Positions 21,076 through 30,913 of a stretch of 64,000 nt of DNA are shown piece by piece. Numbering within the stretch: the stretch's first letter is position 1; every line of letters starts with the position of its first letter. A program made the position numbers and the translations under genes. The stretch is taken from the NCBI GenBank assembly GCA_963921825.1, contig OY997590.1, forward strand, positions 56,658,012 through 56,722,011, given 5' to 3'. The stretch is from Erodium maritimum (lineage: Eukaryota; Streptophyta; Magnoliopsida; Geraniales; Geraniaceae). The notes under the pieces are model-generated. The model saw only the letters and a list, made by a program, of their open reading frames with translations. It did no database searches and was not told the origin of the DNA.

Positions 21076-23974
21076 TTAGTTGCGCATTGCAGGAGGCACG
21101 ATGTCCCCAAGAAGTCCTTGAAGTTGAAGGTGTGGGGTTGGGGGTAGATCGTCATGGGAAGCCGAAGATGATGATGGTGCAGCAGCAGTTGCAAGTTGAA
21201 CAAGGCCAAGGCCGGGGTAACCGTGAAACTGTGGCCTAGCAGCTTCATGTGTAGTGATAATCCCACCTCGAGGAAACCCAACAGTGTGATGACAGTGTTG
21301 CCCCTCATAGGTTGTGATTACCGTACTCGGATCTTCTGATGACCTCTCCACTCTCTTCTTCACACTGCATTTGCTGTTCGTGCACCTGTAGTAGCTCCTG
21401 CAATTTTTATAATACAAACACATTAATCATAACTCCAATTAATATTGGCATCTCTTGGAAATTATAATCCACAAAGCATATATTGATCACAAAGAAAGGA
21501 AGCAACTAATCTTTCAGCCATCCAAATTGGAATGGAATATCAAAAGTATATATGAAAGTTGGCTGATATAATTAATATATATATAGAGAGGGAAAAGAAA
21601 TGGAATATACTGAGCTATATTTCAAACATGTCACCTTTGAACCCTAGCTATATTGAAAAGGCTAGGTATATAAGAAATGACTATTATTTGATTTTATGGT
21701 ACATAATATAGTTATTGACTTTCTTGTCGTCCGAAAAACATGATCCGGCAAAAATACTATCAAAAACCATAATTTTTTATTCAAAAACACAGAATATTAT
21801 GTGTTTTTTGACAGAATGTTCCGTATTTTAAACAAAAAATTATGATTTTTGATAATATGTTTGTCGGACCATGTACTTTGGACGACAAGAAAGTCAATAG
21901 TTATAACTTGTACTAAAATGTTGAATAATAGTCATTTCTTGGAATTTCCCTCTAAAATAATATAGAAAGTAACGGATTGAAGAAGAAGGATGATCTGGTA
22001 GTTAGTTATCACAGACCTAGGGAATGGACTATTTTTAACCGCCTTTTGTCCATATTTCCTCCATCTATAACCATCTTCAAGATGATCAATTTCGCTTTTC
22101 GTTACAAATGCAAAACGCGGTTGTCGGATTCTCTTTTCTCCCTTCTTCCTTACAACCTTACTCCTACAAAATATTACCCGCAATTAGTTTTCACCATACA
22201 AATTCGAGTATGTAAACAAGGCACATATATGCACGTAACTTTTCTACATATATTTAGGTTTGGATATTTTAAAAAAATCAGTAAGAATAAGGATCTCACC
22301 TTATAATGTTCATACAAGAAGTTCTATTCATAACCATTAGAACATTAAATATTCTGTCTGGCTAGCTTAGAAAAAAAATCTCAATAACTAGCTTTAGGAA
22401 ATTGTATAAAACATATATACAGAAAATCCATAAAAGTTAATTCGAACCTTGATTTTAATGAAGACATTTGATAATGACTATTCTTCTACTGATTAGTCTA
22501 TGAAATGACTAATAGTAATAACATAAGCTACAGTGTGTAGAAAAAAAAAACAATAATCTTATTCACATTTCATGTGAAATAAATGGATGATTATGAAGCT
22601 TGAGCATTGAAAATGAAAACTTTTCCTCGTCTAATTATTCCTATTGACAATTAAGTGAAACCCACTGTTATAAGCAATGCCACTCAGAAGGAGAGGGTAG
22701 CTCAACATCAAAGCATGTGCTAATCAATCCAATCACCTTACATAATATATGGAAAAGACATGATACCAAACTCTACATTTAACTGAAAACTTTGCATATA
22801 TTGCTCCATATATACTACGCAAACCCCATTAAAACAAAGTCAACATCAATTATATATCATTTACAAAAGGAAAATATATGAAAACAATTAACAGAAAAGG
22901 ACTCAAAAACTATACAGGATTTTCACAAATAGAATCAATATGTCATGCAAGTTATAAAGACAAAATAACAGATTTGAGCAATCATGTTTGATCGTATATT
23001 TACCTATTGCACCACAGGAATATTCATATTCCTTCGAGATGGTTGAAGCTACAATAAGTAAGGTTTAAATTGAAGAAAAAATTACTAGAACTGTATGGTT
23101 TCTCAGTATTCTAGCTTTTTAGGGTGCGAATTTGTAATTTGAGAGAAAAGCAAGAACCAGATAGAAAATGAGTTCTGAGAGTGGAAAAAAGGACCAATAA
23201 AAGGTTGTGAGCACGCCATCCCCGCCGCTATTGCGGCGGTGCTCAAGGACGTAATTTTTTATTATAGCAAAATTGCCCCTCAACTGTTCTGAATATGAAT
23301 TGCAGGCGGAGATCTTCTATATATTTACTAAATGGCCCCTTCTTATCCCTGAACAAAAGAATATCTAAACCGTACGGACGCGGGATTGCACTCTCTTCTC
23401 CGTTACTCGCAAACAGAGGAACGCGTTCTCTGACAGTTGAGAAAAAACGGAAAGTCTCGTTTGTTTAAGCTCAATTACGGTTCTATGACACACACAACAT
23501 GTGTGATTTTGTGGATGTACATATATATATACATATAGTAGATGTGTAGGGATATCACTATATATTTATATTAATTACTATATAACCACCAGACACTCAC
23601 GGTTTCTCAGGCGGTTTGACGACGGATCCGGTGGACTTATTCTCCGTCCGGTCCTCGCTGGAGCTCGAAGACAAGGATGGATTCGACGTGGCAACGACGG
23701 AACCACTGTCATTACCACCTGCCGAGCACTGAAACTCGATATTTCCCGCCAAACCGGTGGAGGTCCGGTGGTTTTCGATCTCGATCTGGTGGTCGGAGGA
23801 GGATTCGTGGTGGAGGTCCCACCCGAAATCATTCAGTATAGAGCTCTCTCTGTCGGTGCCGAAAAAGTAGACGCTGTCGGAGTCGGCGCCGAGGGACCAG
23901 CAGCTCGCGGAGTCGCTGTTGAAGTCGGCGCCGGTAGCAGCTGGTGGCGGATCGGATTTCTCATTAGCGTCCAT
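21076..23974 (-). CDS. WRKY57: WRKY57-like transcription factor, three exons
   Basis: Coding exons on the minus strand are 23,974-23,601, 22,163-22,017 and 21,397-21,076, with GT-AG introns of 1,437 and 619 bp. Together they give 843 nt, a 280-residue protein (Arabidopsis WRKY57 is about 287). Residues 1-124 are acidic and Ser-rich with the FGWDLHH motif near 51-57; 130-141 are basic ([12 protein letters not shown]); the WRKY domain spans about 150-211 with WRKYGQK at 159-165 and a C179-X4-C184-X23-H208-X-H210 zinc finger, the group IIc pattern. The intron inside the Arg174 codon is at the conserved WRKY site. The C-terminus ends [13 protein letters not shown], as in WRKY57. It is a nuclear protein binding W-boxes (TTGAC). 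The Arabidopsis protein is linked to drought tolerance and to jasmonate/auxin cross-talk in leaf senescence. The frame is intact. The start is the first ATG after a long CT-rich leader. Confidence 0.95.
21672..21940. mobile_element. Hairpin MITE in WRKY57 intron 2
   Basis: A 269-bp near-palindrome. Both ends read aagaaatgactatta inward, the arms share tattgactttcttgtcgtcc, catg-tccg and atcaaaaaccataatttttt, and each arm is roughly 105-110 bp around an AT-rich centre. No coding capacity. The target-site duplication is not clear, so the superfamily is left open. It lies fully within the 619-bp second intron, away from both splice sites, and would be transcribed in the WRKY57 pre-mRNA as a long imperfect hairpin. 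Confidence 0.8.
23217..23252. other. GC-rich small hairpin in WRKY57 intron 1
   Basis: Within the AT-rich first intron, gagcac...ccgccgc, a tatt loop and gcggcggtgctc can pair to form a short hairpin with an internal bulge. The function is unknown. It may be the trace of a small mobile element. Confidence 0.4.
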
Positions 23975-24430
23975 GATTGAGGTCGATCTGAATCAGAGGA
24001 AAAGGAATCGACGAAGAAGAAGAGATGGAGCTATGGAGAGCTAGGGTTTCCGAGAAAGGTCTTGTTCAGTTGCTTTTTGAAATTGTTGCGTCGCGTCAGT
24101 GCAGGAGAGGAGAGAGAAAGCAGAAAGAAAATTGGGAAGAGAGAGAGACTGTGTGTGACAAAGAAGGAGGAGGAGAAGAAGAAGAATGAGATAAGTTATA
24201 AAAATCGCCGTCAACCTCTAAATAATATGGACGGTGAAAGAATGGGACGCATCCTCATTATCCAGAGGTTGTGTGCGCGAGTGAGGATCAGTGTCTCCCA
24301 CGCGCGTCGATCACAGACCTGGATTCAAAAAGCGGCAAGGGTGCACCGACCTCTTGCCTGGGCTCCTATGTACTCGATCTTCACTCCTCCACCATCCTCT
24401 ACTAGCAAACAAAACAATAACTAGCTCATG
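23975..24430 (-). promoter_or_regulatory. WRKY57 5' leader and proximal promoter
   Basis: Upstream of the WRKY57 start codon. On the minus strand, about 24,103-24,190 is a CT-rich tract (purine-rich on the plus strand), typical of plant leaders and initiator regions. A W-box core (TTGAC on the minus strand, gtcaa at 24,210-24,214) lies about 240 bases upstream of the ATG. I saw no strong TATA box. The W-box makes auto- or cross-regulation by WRKY proteins possible, but a single TTGAC is frequent by chance. Confidence 0.45.
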
Positions 24431-25685
24431 TTTTAGATTTTAGAATGCAAGTTCAAAATTCATTGTTTTTCCCCTGAATTTCATATAACTATTTCATTTT
24501 TTTTACTGTTATTTCATATTATTGATAACTCAATATCTCTAATAAATTCCTATAAGTTAGAGATAAAAAAAAATCATATTTATTTCTTATTTAAAGTTGA
24601 TGTGATAAATTACGAACGTTTATCAATAATCCCCATTTTGATATGTTATAACAATTAAAATTTCAAGTTAGTTTTTTTAAAACGAAATTTCAAGTTAGTT
24701 GTTTAATAAGTTGTTCATTATAATCTATTTTTTATTGTAATAAATATATTCAAGCAGTATATTAGAACATAATTCGACTTCTACGGTTTTTTCTGTCCTT
24801 TATTTTGTACTACCACCCCTTTTCTTTTTCTCCATCCACGTCTATCATGGTCCTCATAGGACTAATTGGAAAAATAACTCAAATGGAAAGTTGTTTTGCA
24901 ACATTATCTTCAACTTCTTATCCTTTTTATTTGTCTCTTTTAACCAAAACTCATGAAAACTCATTTTTATCCCTCACTCAAAAACCGTTTCACTGATTCT
25001 TATCCTTATCCTTCCTCTGAACTCCCTCTCCCCCTTCACATGTTGTCGTGGAACCGGCCTCTCTATCTTGTTTACTATAGCCGACCACATTGCAAGGTGA
25101 TTTTCCGCCCCCTCGAGCTCGTCACGCAGCAACCCACTGAACCTCGTTCTTCTTTTCAGAGGTATGTTGCAACTCCTTTTCTTGTCGATATAGACTTTTA
25201 AGTCATTTTGCTAATTACCCTTAAATCCTAAATTGCAACAACAACGATTTAGATGTAGATCGACATAGAGGATTAGAAAATTATCTTGATTTATTGTTCG
25301 ATATAGAAACGTTTATAGATGTCAGGTTTGGGAAAATTAGAAAAGTAACAGGGTTATAACCGATCGAGATAGCATCGAACCCATCGGGAATGAAATCTCG
25401 ATCGGTACATTGTATGTGCATGTGTTGGATTGATCGGTCTTAATCGAGACATTAGATGTGGATGGTGTTACTTTGGTCGAACATGTCTGGATCGGTCATT
25501 TATGCGTGGTATTCGACAATGCATCTTAATTATTGATTATATAAGTTTGATTTGATATGTTGTTGTTTGAGTTCATAGATGTGATCATATAGCAATGACC
25601 ACGAACTTCAATTTCAACTTTCATCGGCGACCATCATCTTCAAGAAGATCCCTTTATAAAAATAAATTCTAATTATTATTATAAA
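24431..25685. other. Intergenic, no gene seen
   Basis: AT-rich to about 24,780, then CT-rich to about 25,160, then mixed sequence with several GATCGGT repeats at 25,360-25,500. No coding frame that I can support. It may contain the 3' end of the CACTA-type element whose coding remnant begins at 25,686, but I saw no CACTA-type terminus. Confidence 0.5.
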
Positions 25686-26146
25686 TTATTCAGCGTCAGA
25701 AGATTGGTCGTGAGATGATAATTCTTGCTCATTAGACAACACCTCGTCATAGTTGAACTCTTCTTCATCATCAGAATGCTCTTCTTCATGCATATGCTCA
25801 TCATCATCATACTGGTCATCAATTGTTAGGGCATCAAAAATTATTAGGGCGTCATCCCCTACATTTGTATGATGATCACCATCCAGTTCGGTCACAACTA
25901 ATGTTGGAACAAATGGAGGATTGAGCTCTTGGTATAGGTCTTGAAACTCCTCACTACCTTTCCTTCGTCCCGCATTAATCGCGTCAATTGTACTATCTTT
26001 GTAAAGTCTTCGGTGTTCCATCATGTTCACGACCTTCCAATGTCAACCCGTTTATGGATCGTCGATGTGGAATACCTAGTAAACCATGATAAAGTTATTC
26101 GTACAAGTGTAAGTTAATTAATTATTAGTTAACTATACTCACTGAA
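25686..26146 (-). pseudogene. CACTA-type transposase C-terminal piece
   Basis: Minus-strand frame 26,030-25,686 (114 codons) with EEFQDLYQELNPPFVPTLVV followed by a long Asp/Glu-rich tail. Upstream to 26,146 the same frame reads VFHIDDP, HWKVVN with two stops. A V-YVDDP...W-VV motif followed by an acidic tail is what the C-terminal DUF4216-like region of plant En/Spm (CACTA) TnpD proteins looks like. The piece ends where the solo Gypsy LTR begins, so the coding sequence was interrupted by that insertion. Assigned by motif resemblance only, moderately sure. Confidence 0.55.
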
Positions 26147-26844
26147 TGTAAAACCCACTTCTTTTTAAAAGAGCATTAAACTGCAATCTGAAACTTGAGG
26201 GTAGGCTTTTGCAAACAAGTGGTTTAAAGAGAAATCTAAAAAAAAGGGAAAAGCAAGGAAGGCTGGACTGGGCCTATTTAACGATTCGACCCGCCCATTC
26301 AGCTGAAGCACGAGGCCGGCCCAAAGGGCACGCTATAAGAGGGATCAAACCCTAGCAGCGCGTCACTGTTCATCGCCTCTCTCGCTCTTCTCTCTCTCCC
26401 TCTCTGCGATTCCGAGCCTTCGCTGCCGTTCGCTTTCTTCTCCGTTCCCCGACCTCCTCTCCCCTCATCGTCTTCTGCAACCTCATCCCCTCACCTCACC
26501 TCGCCTCTCCTCCCTCTTCTCTTTCCCTTCTGAACTCAGCCGGAGCTTCCCGTGTGAGAACCGAGACGCCTCCGGAGTTTATCGGTCTGTTCATCCTCTC
26601 CGAGCTCGAATCGAGCCTCTTCACTTCCCGCTTCTTCTTCTCCGTACTCTCCTGACCTGAAACCTCTCCGAGACGAGCTTGATTGAGCCGGTTCCAAGCT
26701 GGTTCGTCGCCGGCAACTCGGGAGCCAGATCGGGACGGGAGGACGTCAAGGACGCGTTTCTACCGGCGCCACCACCGCCACAGCGTTGCCAGAGACCTGA
26801 TGTTCATCTCCGCCCTCTTCTCTCCCTCCCTCGCGTGCCCTTGA
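26147..26844. repeat. Solo Gypsy LTR, left part
   Basis: Starts tgtaaaaccc directly after ctgaa (26,142-26,146). The right part ends gcggcgtgaca at 40,487 and is followed by ctgaa (40,488-40,492), a perfect 5-bp target-site duplication. The two parts are separated by the Gypsy element at 26,845-38,580, so the original LTR was about 2.6 kb. Bases 26,370-26,830 are strongly CT-rich. No internal region or second LTR of this family is present, hence a solo LTR left by LTR-LTR recombination. Confidence 0.85.
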
Positions 26845-29748
26845 TGTAATAACCACTCCCGGTCAACGCCAGTCAAACTTGCGAAAAACAGGAAAATTTA
26901 AAATTTTTAAGACATACACTTAATTGAACCTAAAATGACCCCGAGGGTCATACCGGACTTAAGTTGACCCCGATATCGACCAAAGTGAGTTCCGGGGGAC
27001 TCAGGGCAACTTTCTGATCAATTTGGGAAATGTTGACTTTTCGCTGGAAAAGTCAACCGAGCGACGTTTTGGTCCATTCGAGGACCGTTTTGGATCCAAA
27101 AAGCTTAGCCATCGTCGCAACGTTCTTAGTTGAGCCGTTTCCTTGTAGCCCGTAAAGTTTCGTAATTTCTTGGAAAAAGTGCCCGTTCGGGGCCCGAAAC
27201 GTCCGTTTTTCGCGAATGTGATTGGAAAATATCTAGTAGAAATTTTCTAAAAGGTGTGGGACCCACCTTGCCACTTGTCAAACAAGTGGTGGTGTTAGGT
27301 TTTGGGGGGAAAATGAAAAGGAAGACATAAGGGGGGGTTCGGCCAAGGTGGTTTAGAAAGAGAAAAAAATTAGAAAAAAAGAGAAGAGAGTTAGAGAGAG
27401 AAGGAGAAGAAGAAAGGAGAGGAGCTAGGGTTTGGTGGTACTATTCACGAGCTTCCCACCCTTGGATCGTCTCAAAGCTAAGGGAATCGAACTCACACCG
27501 TCTTCCTCTACGGTAATCACCAAACCGATCTTCGATTTGTCATTTTCTAAAATTAGGTTTTGGTTTGAAACTATTAGTTTAGGGTAGTATTGAGGTTGGG
27601 GGATCGTTGGAGACGTTTTGGGGTGAAGGGGGACGTTTTCCGGCGACCGGGAGCTCGGGACGAGCTCCGGCCACCATAGGGGGGTGGCCGGCCACCATGT
27701 GGGGTGGCTGGCCGGAGCTAGGGCCGGCCACCACCATGGTGGGCCGGGCCCCAAAGAGCCCTAGTCACCCACGGCCAAGCTTGGCCGGGTGGGGCCCACG
27801 TGCTCAGGTGATCGGGTTTTGTGTTCGGCTGGTTTAGAACGTTCCCCAGACCATTTATCCACAACCGAATCGAAAATTGGAATTAAAATGCGAAAGTTGT
27901 AATTATCGGGTTTAGAAACTTTAAACGTTAATTAATTGACTCGGAAGTCGGAATTCGATTCCGTCGAGTGCCTAGAAACCCTTGAATTGTTCTAAGACCC
28001 TAGAAACGAAAACGGGAATTTTCGGAGCCCCGGAATGGCGTTTCCAAAACCCGGGCAGATTCGCCATGTCGGGCGAATCGGGCTTTTCCGAGTCCTTTAT
28101 CGACAATGTCGAGTAATCGGGAAGTTTGGGAGTGATCGACATTGTCGGGGTTACGTTTGGGCGTTAAGTTTATTGAATTTCAGTTTATTCCTGCGAGTTT
28201 AAAAGTGCCTTAAAATTGTGTTATTTTAGATCGTGCCGCGGACCGAGGCAAAGGAAAGCTAGGCGAGTGACTGAGATCACGCCGGGGCTTATTTGGGCAC
28301 TTTTGGAGAACATATACGAGGTAGGGAAAAGTAGCCGGATCTCGGCCCTGACTAGGGAAAGTGAACAGTAGAATTGCATGTGACACCGGGGTGTCGTGGC
28401 TTAAGTAGGTTATCGAATATTAGAAAGGCATGATACGGGAATGTAGCGAACTTTAGAAATGCATGTGACACTTAGTAGTGTCGTAGGAGCAGTAAACTTA
28501 TCGATATTAGAATTACTGGAGGCATATGACCATGCCCGGAGGTTGATTGTTTAATTTATGTCTTGGGTGGCCATGAGAGCCCGTACTTTACTGGTTGTGT
28601 CTTGGGTGGCCATGAGAGCCCATGTTTTATTGTTGGAGTCTTGGGGGGTCATGAGTGCCTGTGGGGTTGTTGAGCCCGTGAGTTACCGTTGGTGTGTCTT
28701 GGGTGGCCATGAGTGCCCGTGGGGAGTTGTTGAACCCGTGTTTTACCGTTGGTGTCTTGGGTGGCCGTGAGTGCCTGTGGAGTGTTGAACTGGTCTTGTT
28801 GCTGTTTGTTGAACCTTGCTTGTGATTGTGATTGTGGGTGCCCGAGGTTAGTGACTCGACTTCGTGTCGGGAAGTGGTGTGGAATTTGGCTGGCTTACCC
28901 GAGTTCGAGTCTCGGTAAGTTGCGAGCGTTCTTTGGTTAGCCTGATCCGTGTTCGAGTCTCGGCAGGTTGTGAGCGTTTTTAGGCGGTGAGATGGCAGCT
29001 CCCCTTCCGACTAGCTATCGGAAAAGTAGCTCGGTTTATCGCCAACAGGTCGACCGCCTGGAGCCTGACAGTGATAGGTAAAGCTCGTGGGGCAGGCTCG
29101 GGCCCAGCCGGTTAGCAACGGGCACTGAGCAGCTGACAGGAATGCGATCCTTTGTGATCTTGTTTGGTGTGCGATCCTTTGTGATCTTATTTGGTGTTGC
29201 GTATCATTCTGTCGTGTCTTTGGAGTAGGTCGTCGATAGTTGTGTCGGGTTTACATTACGAGTCCAAGTGTTGATTCTGTTGAGGAAGGTAACGGGTTGT
29301 GTGTCAGTTGAGTACTTGAGTTTGGGGATTGTAGTCCCGGTGTTGGGTTTGGTTTTGGTGTTACCGGCATTGTCTGCTAAGTATGCCGTAGTCAGTCTGT
29401 TATCCGTCCTGTGATCAGTACCTCCTGTGATCAGTACCTGTAAGAAAAGCAGCTAGGGGTGAGCGAACGCTCACCCCTAACTGCTTTTCTTACAGGTACT
29501 GATCACTGGACGGACTAGGTGAGCTCTCGAAGCTTGAGGACCTAGGAGCGGGGTCCAGATTTTATCTTTTGAGTCTAGTGACGAATACCATGTACCTTGT
29601 CCATTTGTTGGGACGTTTTTGAGTTGTAAATATTATTTTGATTAACTAATTGGTAATTTTAAAGTGTTTATTCAAAACAGGTTTCAAATGATTTACGATT
29701 TTAAATGTTCGCGTCCCGAGTTCGGTTTACTGAAATTGGGGCGTGACA
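26845..29748 (+). repeat. Gypsy 5' LTR
   Basis: 2,904 bp, from tgtaataacc to ggggcgtgaca. It contains a tandem series of roughly 45-60-bp units with cttgggtggccatgagagcc (28,558-28,790) and a near-perfect palindrome (29,427-29,504) that is not present in the 3' copy. Confidence 0.95.
29427..29504. repeat. Inverted duplication inside the Gypsy 5' LTR
   Basis: Two 38-base arms (29,427-29,464 and 29,467-29,504) around a two-base centre are reverse complements apart from a single mismatch. The matching place in the 3' LTR (about 38,300-38,337) has only the right arm. Confidence 0.9.
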
Positions 29749-29751
29749 GCT

Positions 29752-29763
29752 TGGTATCAGAGC
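29752..29763 (+). other. Gypsy primer-binding site (tRNA-iMet type)
   Basis: tggtatcagagc, three bases after the 5' LTR end, complementary to the plant initiator methionine tRNA 3' end. Confidence 0.85.
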
Positions 29764-30913
29764 TCGAGGTGTCACACCTCGGACTGTCCGTCAATTAGGT
29801 AGGGAGGGTCGAGTCAGTGAAGTCCCGTCGTGCGTTAGGTACGCAGGTCGGAAACCGTGTGTAGAACCGTCGTGTCTTGAGTCTTGTTTTGTTTGTGCGT
29901 ATGTTGCAGCATTTTGTTGCTGGCATATTGATTGTGTGTGGTTGCGTGAACTATTTTTAAACTGTCGTGACGGTGTTGATATCAAGTGGGTACAATGTAG
30001 TTCGGGGACGCCTGGACCGGATTATAACTACGTGATGTCAAGAAATGAGGTTCTTAATGAAGTGGAGAAAGTTTTAAAATTTTATTGGCCTCGTGGGCGT
30101 GTTTTGATTGTTGGTTGGCCCGGTGGGCGTGTGTTGTGTTGTTGGCCTTGTCGGCTTGTGTTTGAAGTTGAGTGACTTGTGGTTTGGTCGGAAATTGTGG
30201 TACGTGTTTGGTCAATTTGGTGGTTAAATGTCTGCTACGCACAAGTGTGCGGGTCGCCAAGAGAAGGGTAGGATACGAGTGCCCTAGGTTATACGTGACG
30301 GTGTGTTAGGTGTGAAGTCGTTGCAGCTACGGGACGGGCCATGGACCGGCCCGATAGGAAACGAGGTCGGGGCCTCTGTTTTGGCCCGGAATGGGGGACG
30401 ACCCGGCTGGCGTGCCAGCCCGGAAGCTGGCACGGCACGGATGGCATGCCGGCCCGGAAGATGGCAGGTCACGGCAGGCGTGCCGGCCCGGTAGCTGGCA
30501 CGGCACGGCTGGCGTGCCGGCCCGGTAGCTGGCACGGCACGGCTGGCGTGCCGGCCCAGAAGATGGCACGGCACGACGAGCGTGCCGGCCCGGAAGGTGG
30601 CACGGCCCAGCTGGCGTGCCGGCCCGGTAGGTGACACGGCCCGGCCCACTTTCCGGCCTGGTCCAGTCAGCTACTTTAAAAAAAAAATATCTTTGTTTGT
30701 GTCGTTGTGCGGTTAGTTTTGTTGTTGCATGGCTTGGTGCACGGGTGTGCGTTTTAATTGAGGTTTCGCTTACGTATTATTGTAATTAAAGTATAAATAG
30801 CGTGAGCGGTATGAAGTTTAGTAACGAGTACGCTAGTATTTTATGAGCATGTCGTCGTTATATAAGTTCGCAAACTGAACGTTTGCGTGTATCCGTGCAG
30901 AGGATACTGACAC
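29764..30913 (+). other. Gypsy leader with a 34-bp tandem array
   Basis: Untranslated leader between the primer-binding site and gag. At about 30,400-30,640 a GC-rich 34-bp unit (gtgccggcccggtagctggc...) repeats about seven times; exact period is seen between 30,480 and 30,514. The array makes open frames on both strands that are repeat artefacts, not genes. Confidence 0.8.

Noticed and set aside
24062-24424. 120-codon plus-strand frame
   Set aside because: It is antisense to the CT-rich leader and promoter of WRKY57; low-complexity Lys/Glu sequence from purine repeats, no domain.
25686-26030. A host gene for an acidic nuclear protein
   Set aside because: The frame has no start context or promoter of its own, its upstream frame has stops, and its position and motifs fit a CACTA-type transposase C-terminus better.
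28558-28790. Regularly spaced repeats resembling a CRISPR array
   Set aside because: They are tandem units inside a Gypsy LTR, present in both LTRs, in a plant genome; spacers are not unique.
30284-30649. Long frames on both strands (Gly/Arg/Pro-rich)
   Set aside because: They are produced by the 34-bp tandem array in the Gypsy leader.
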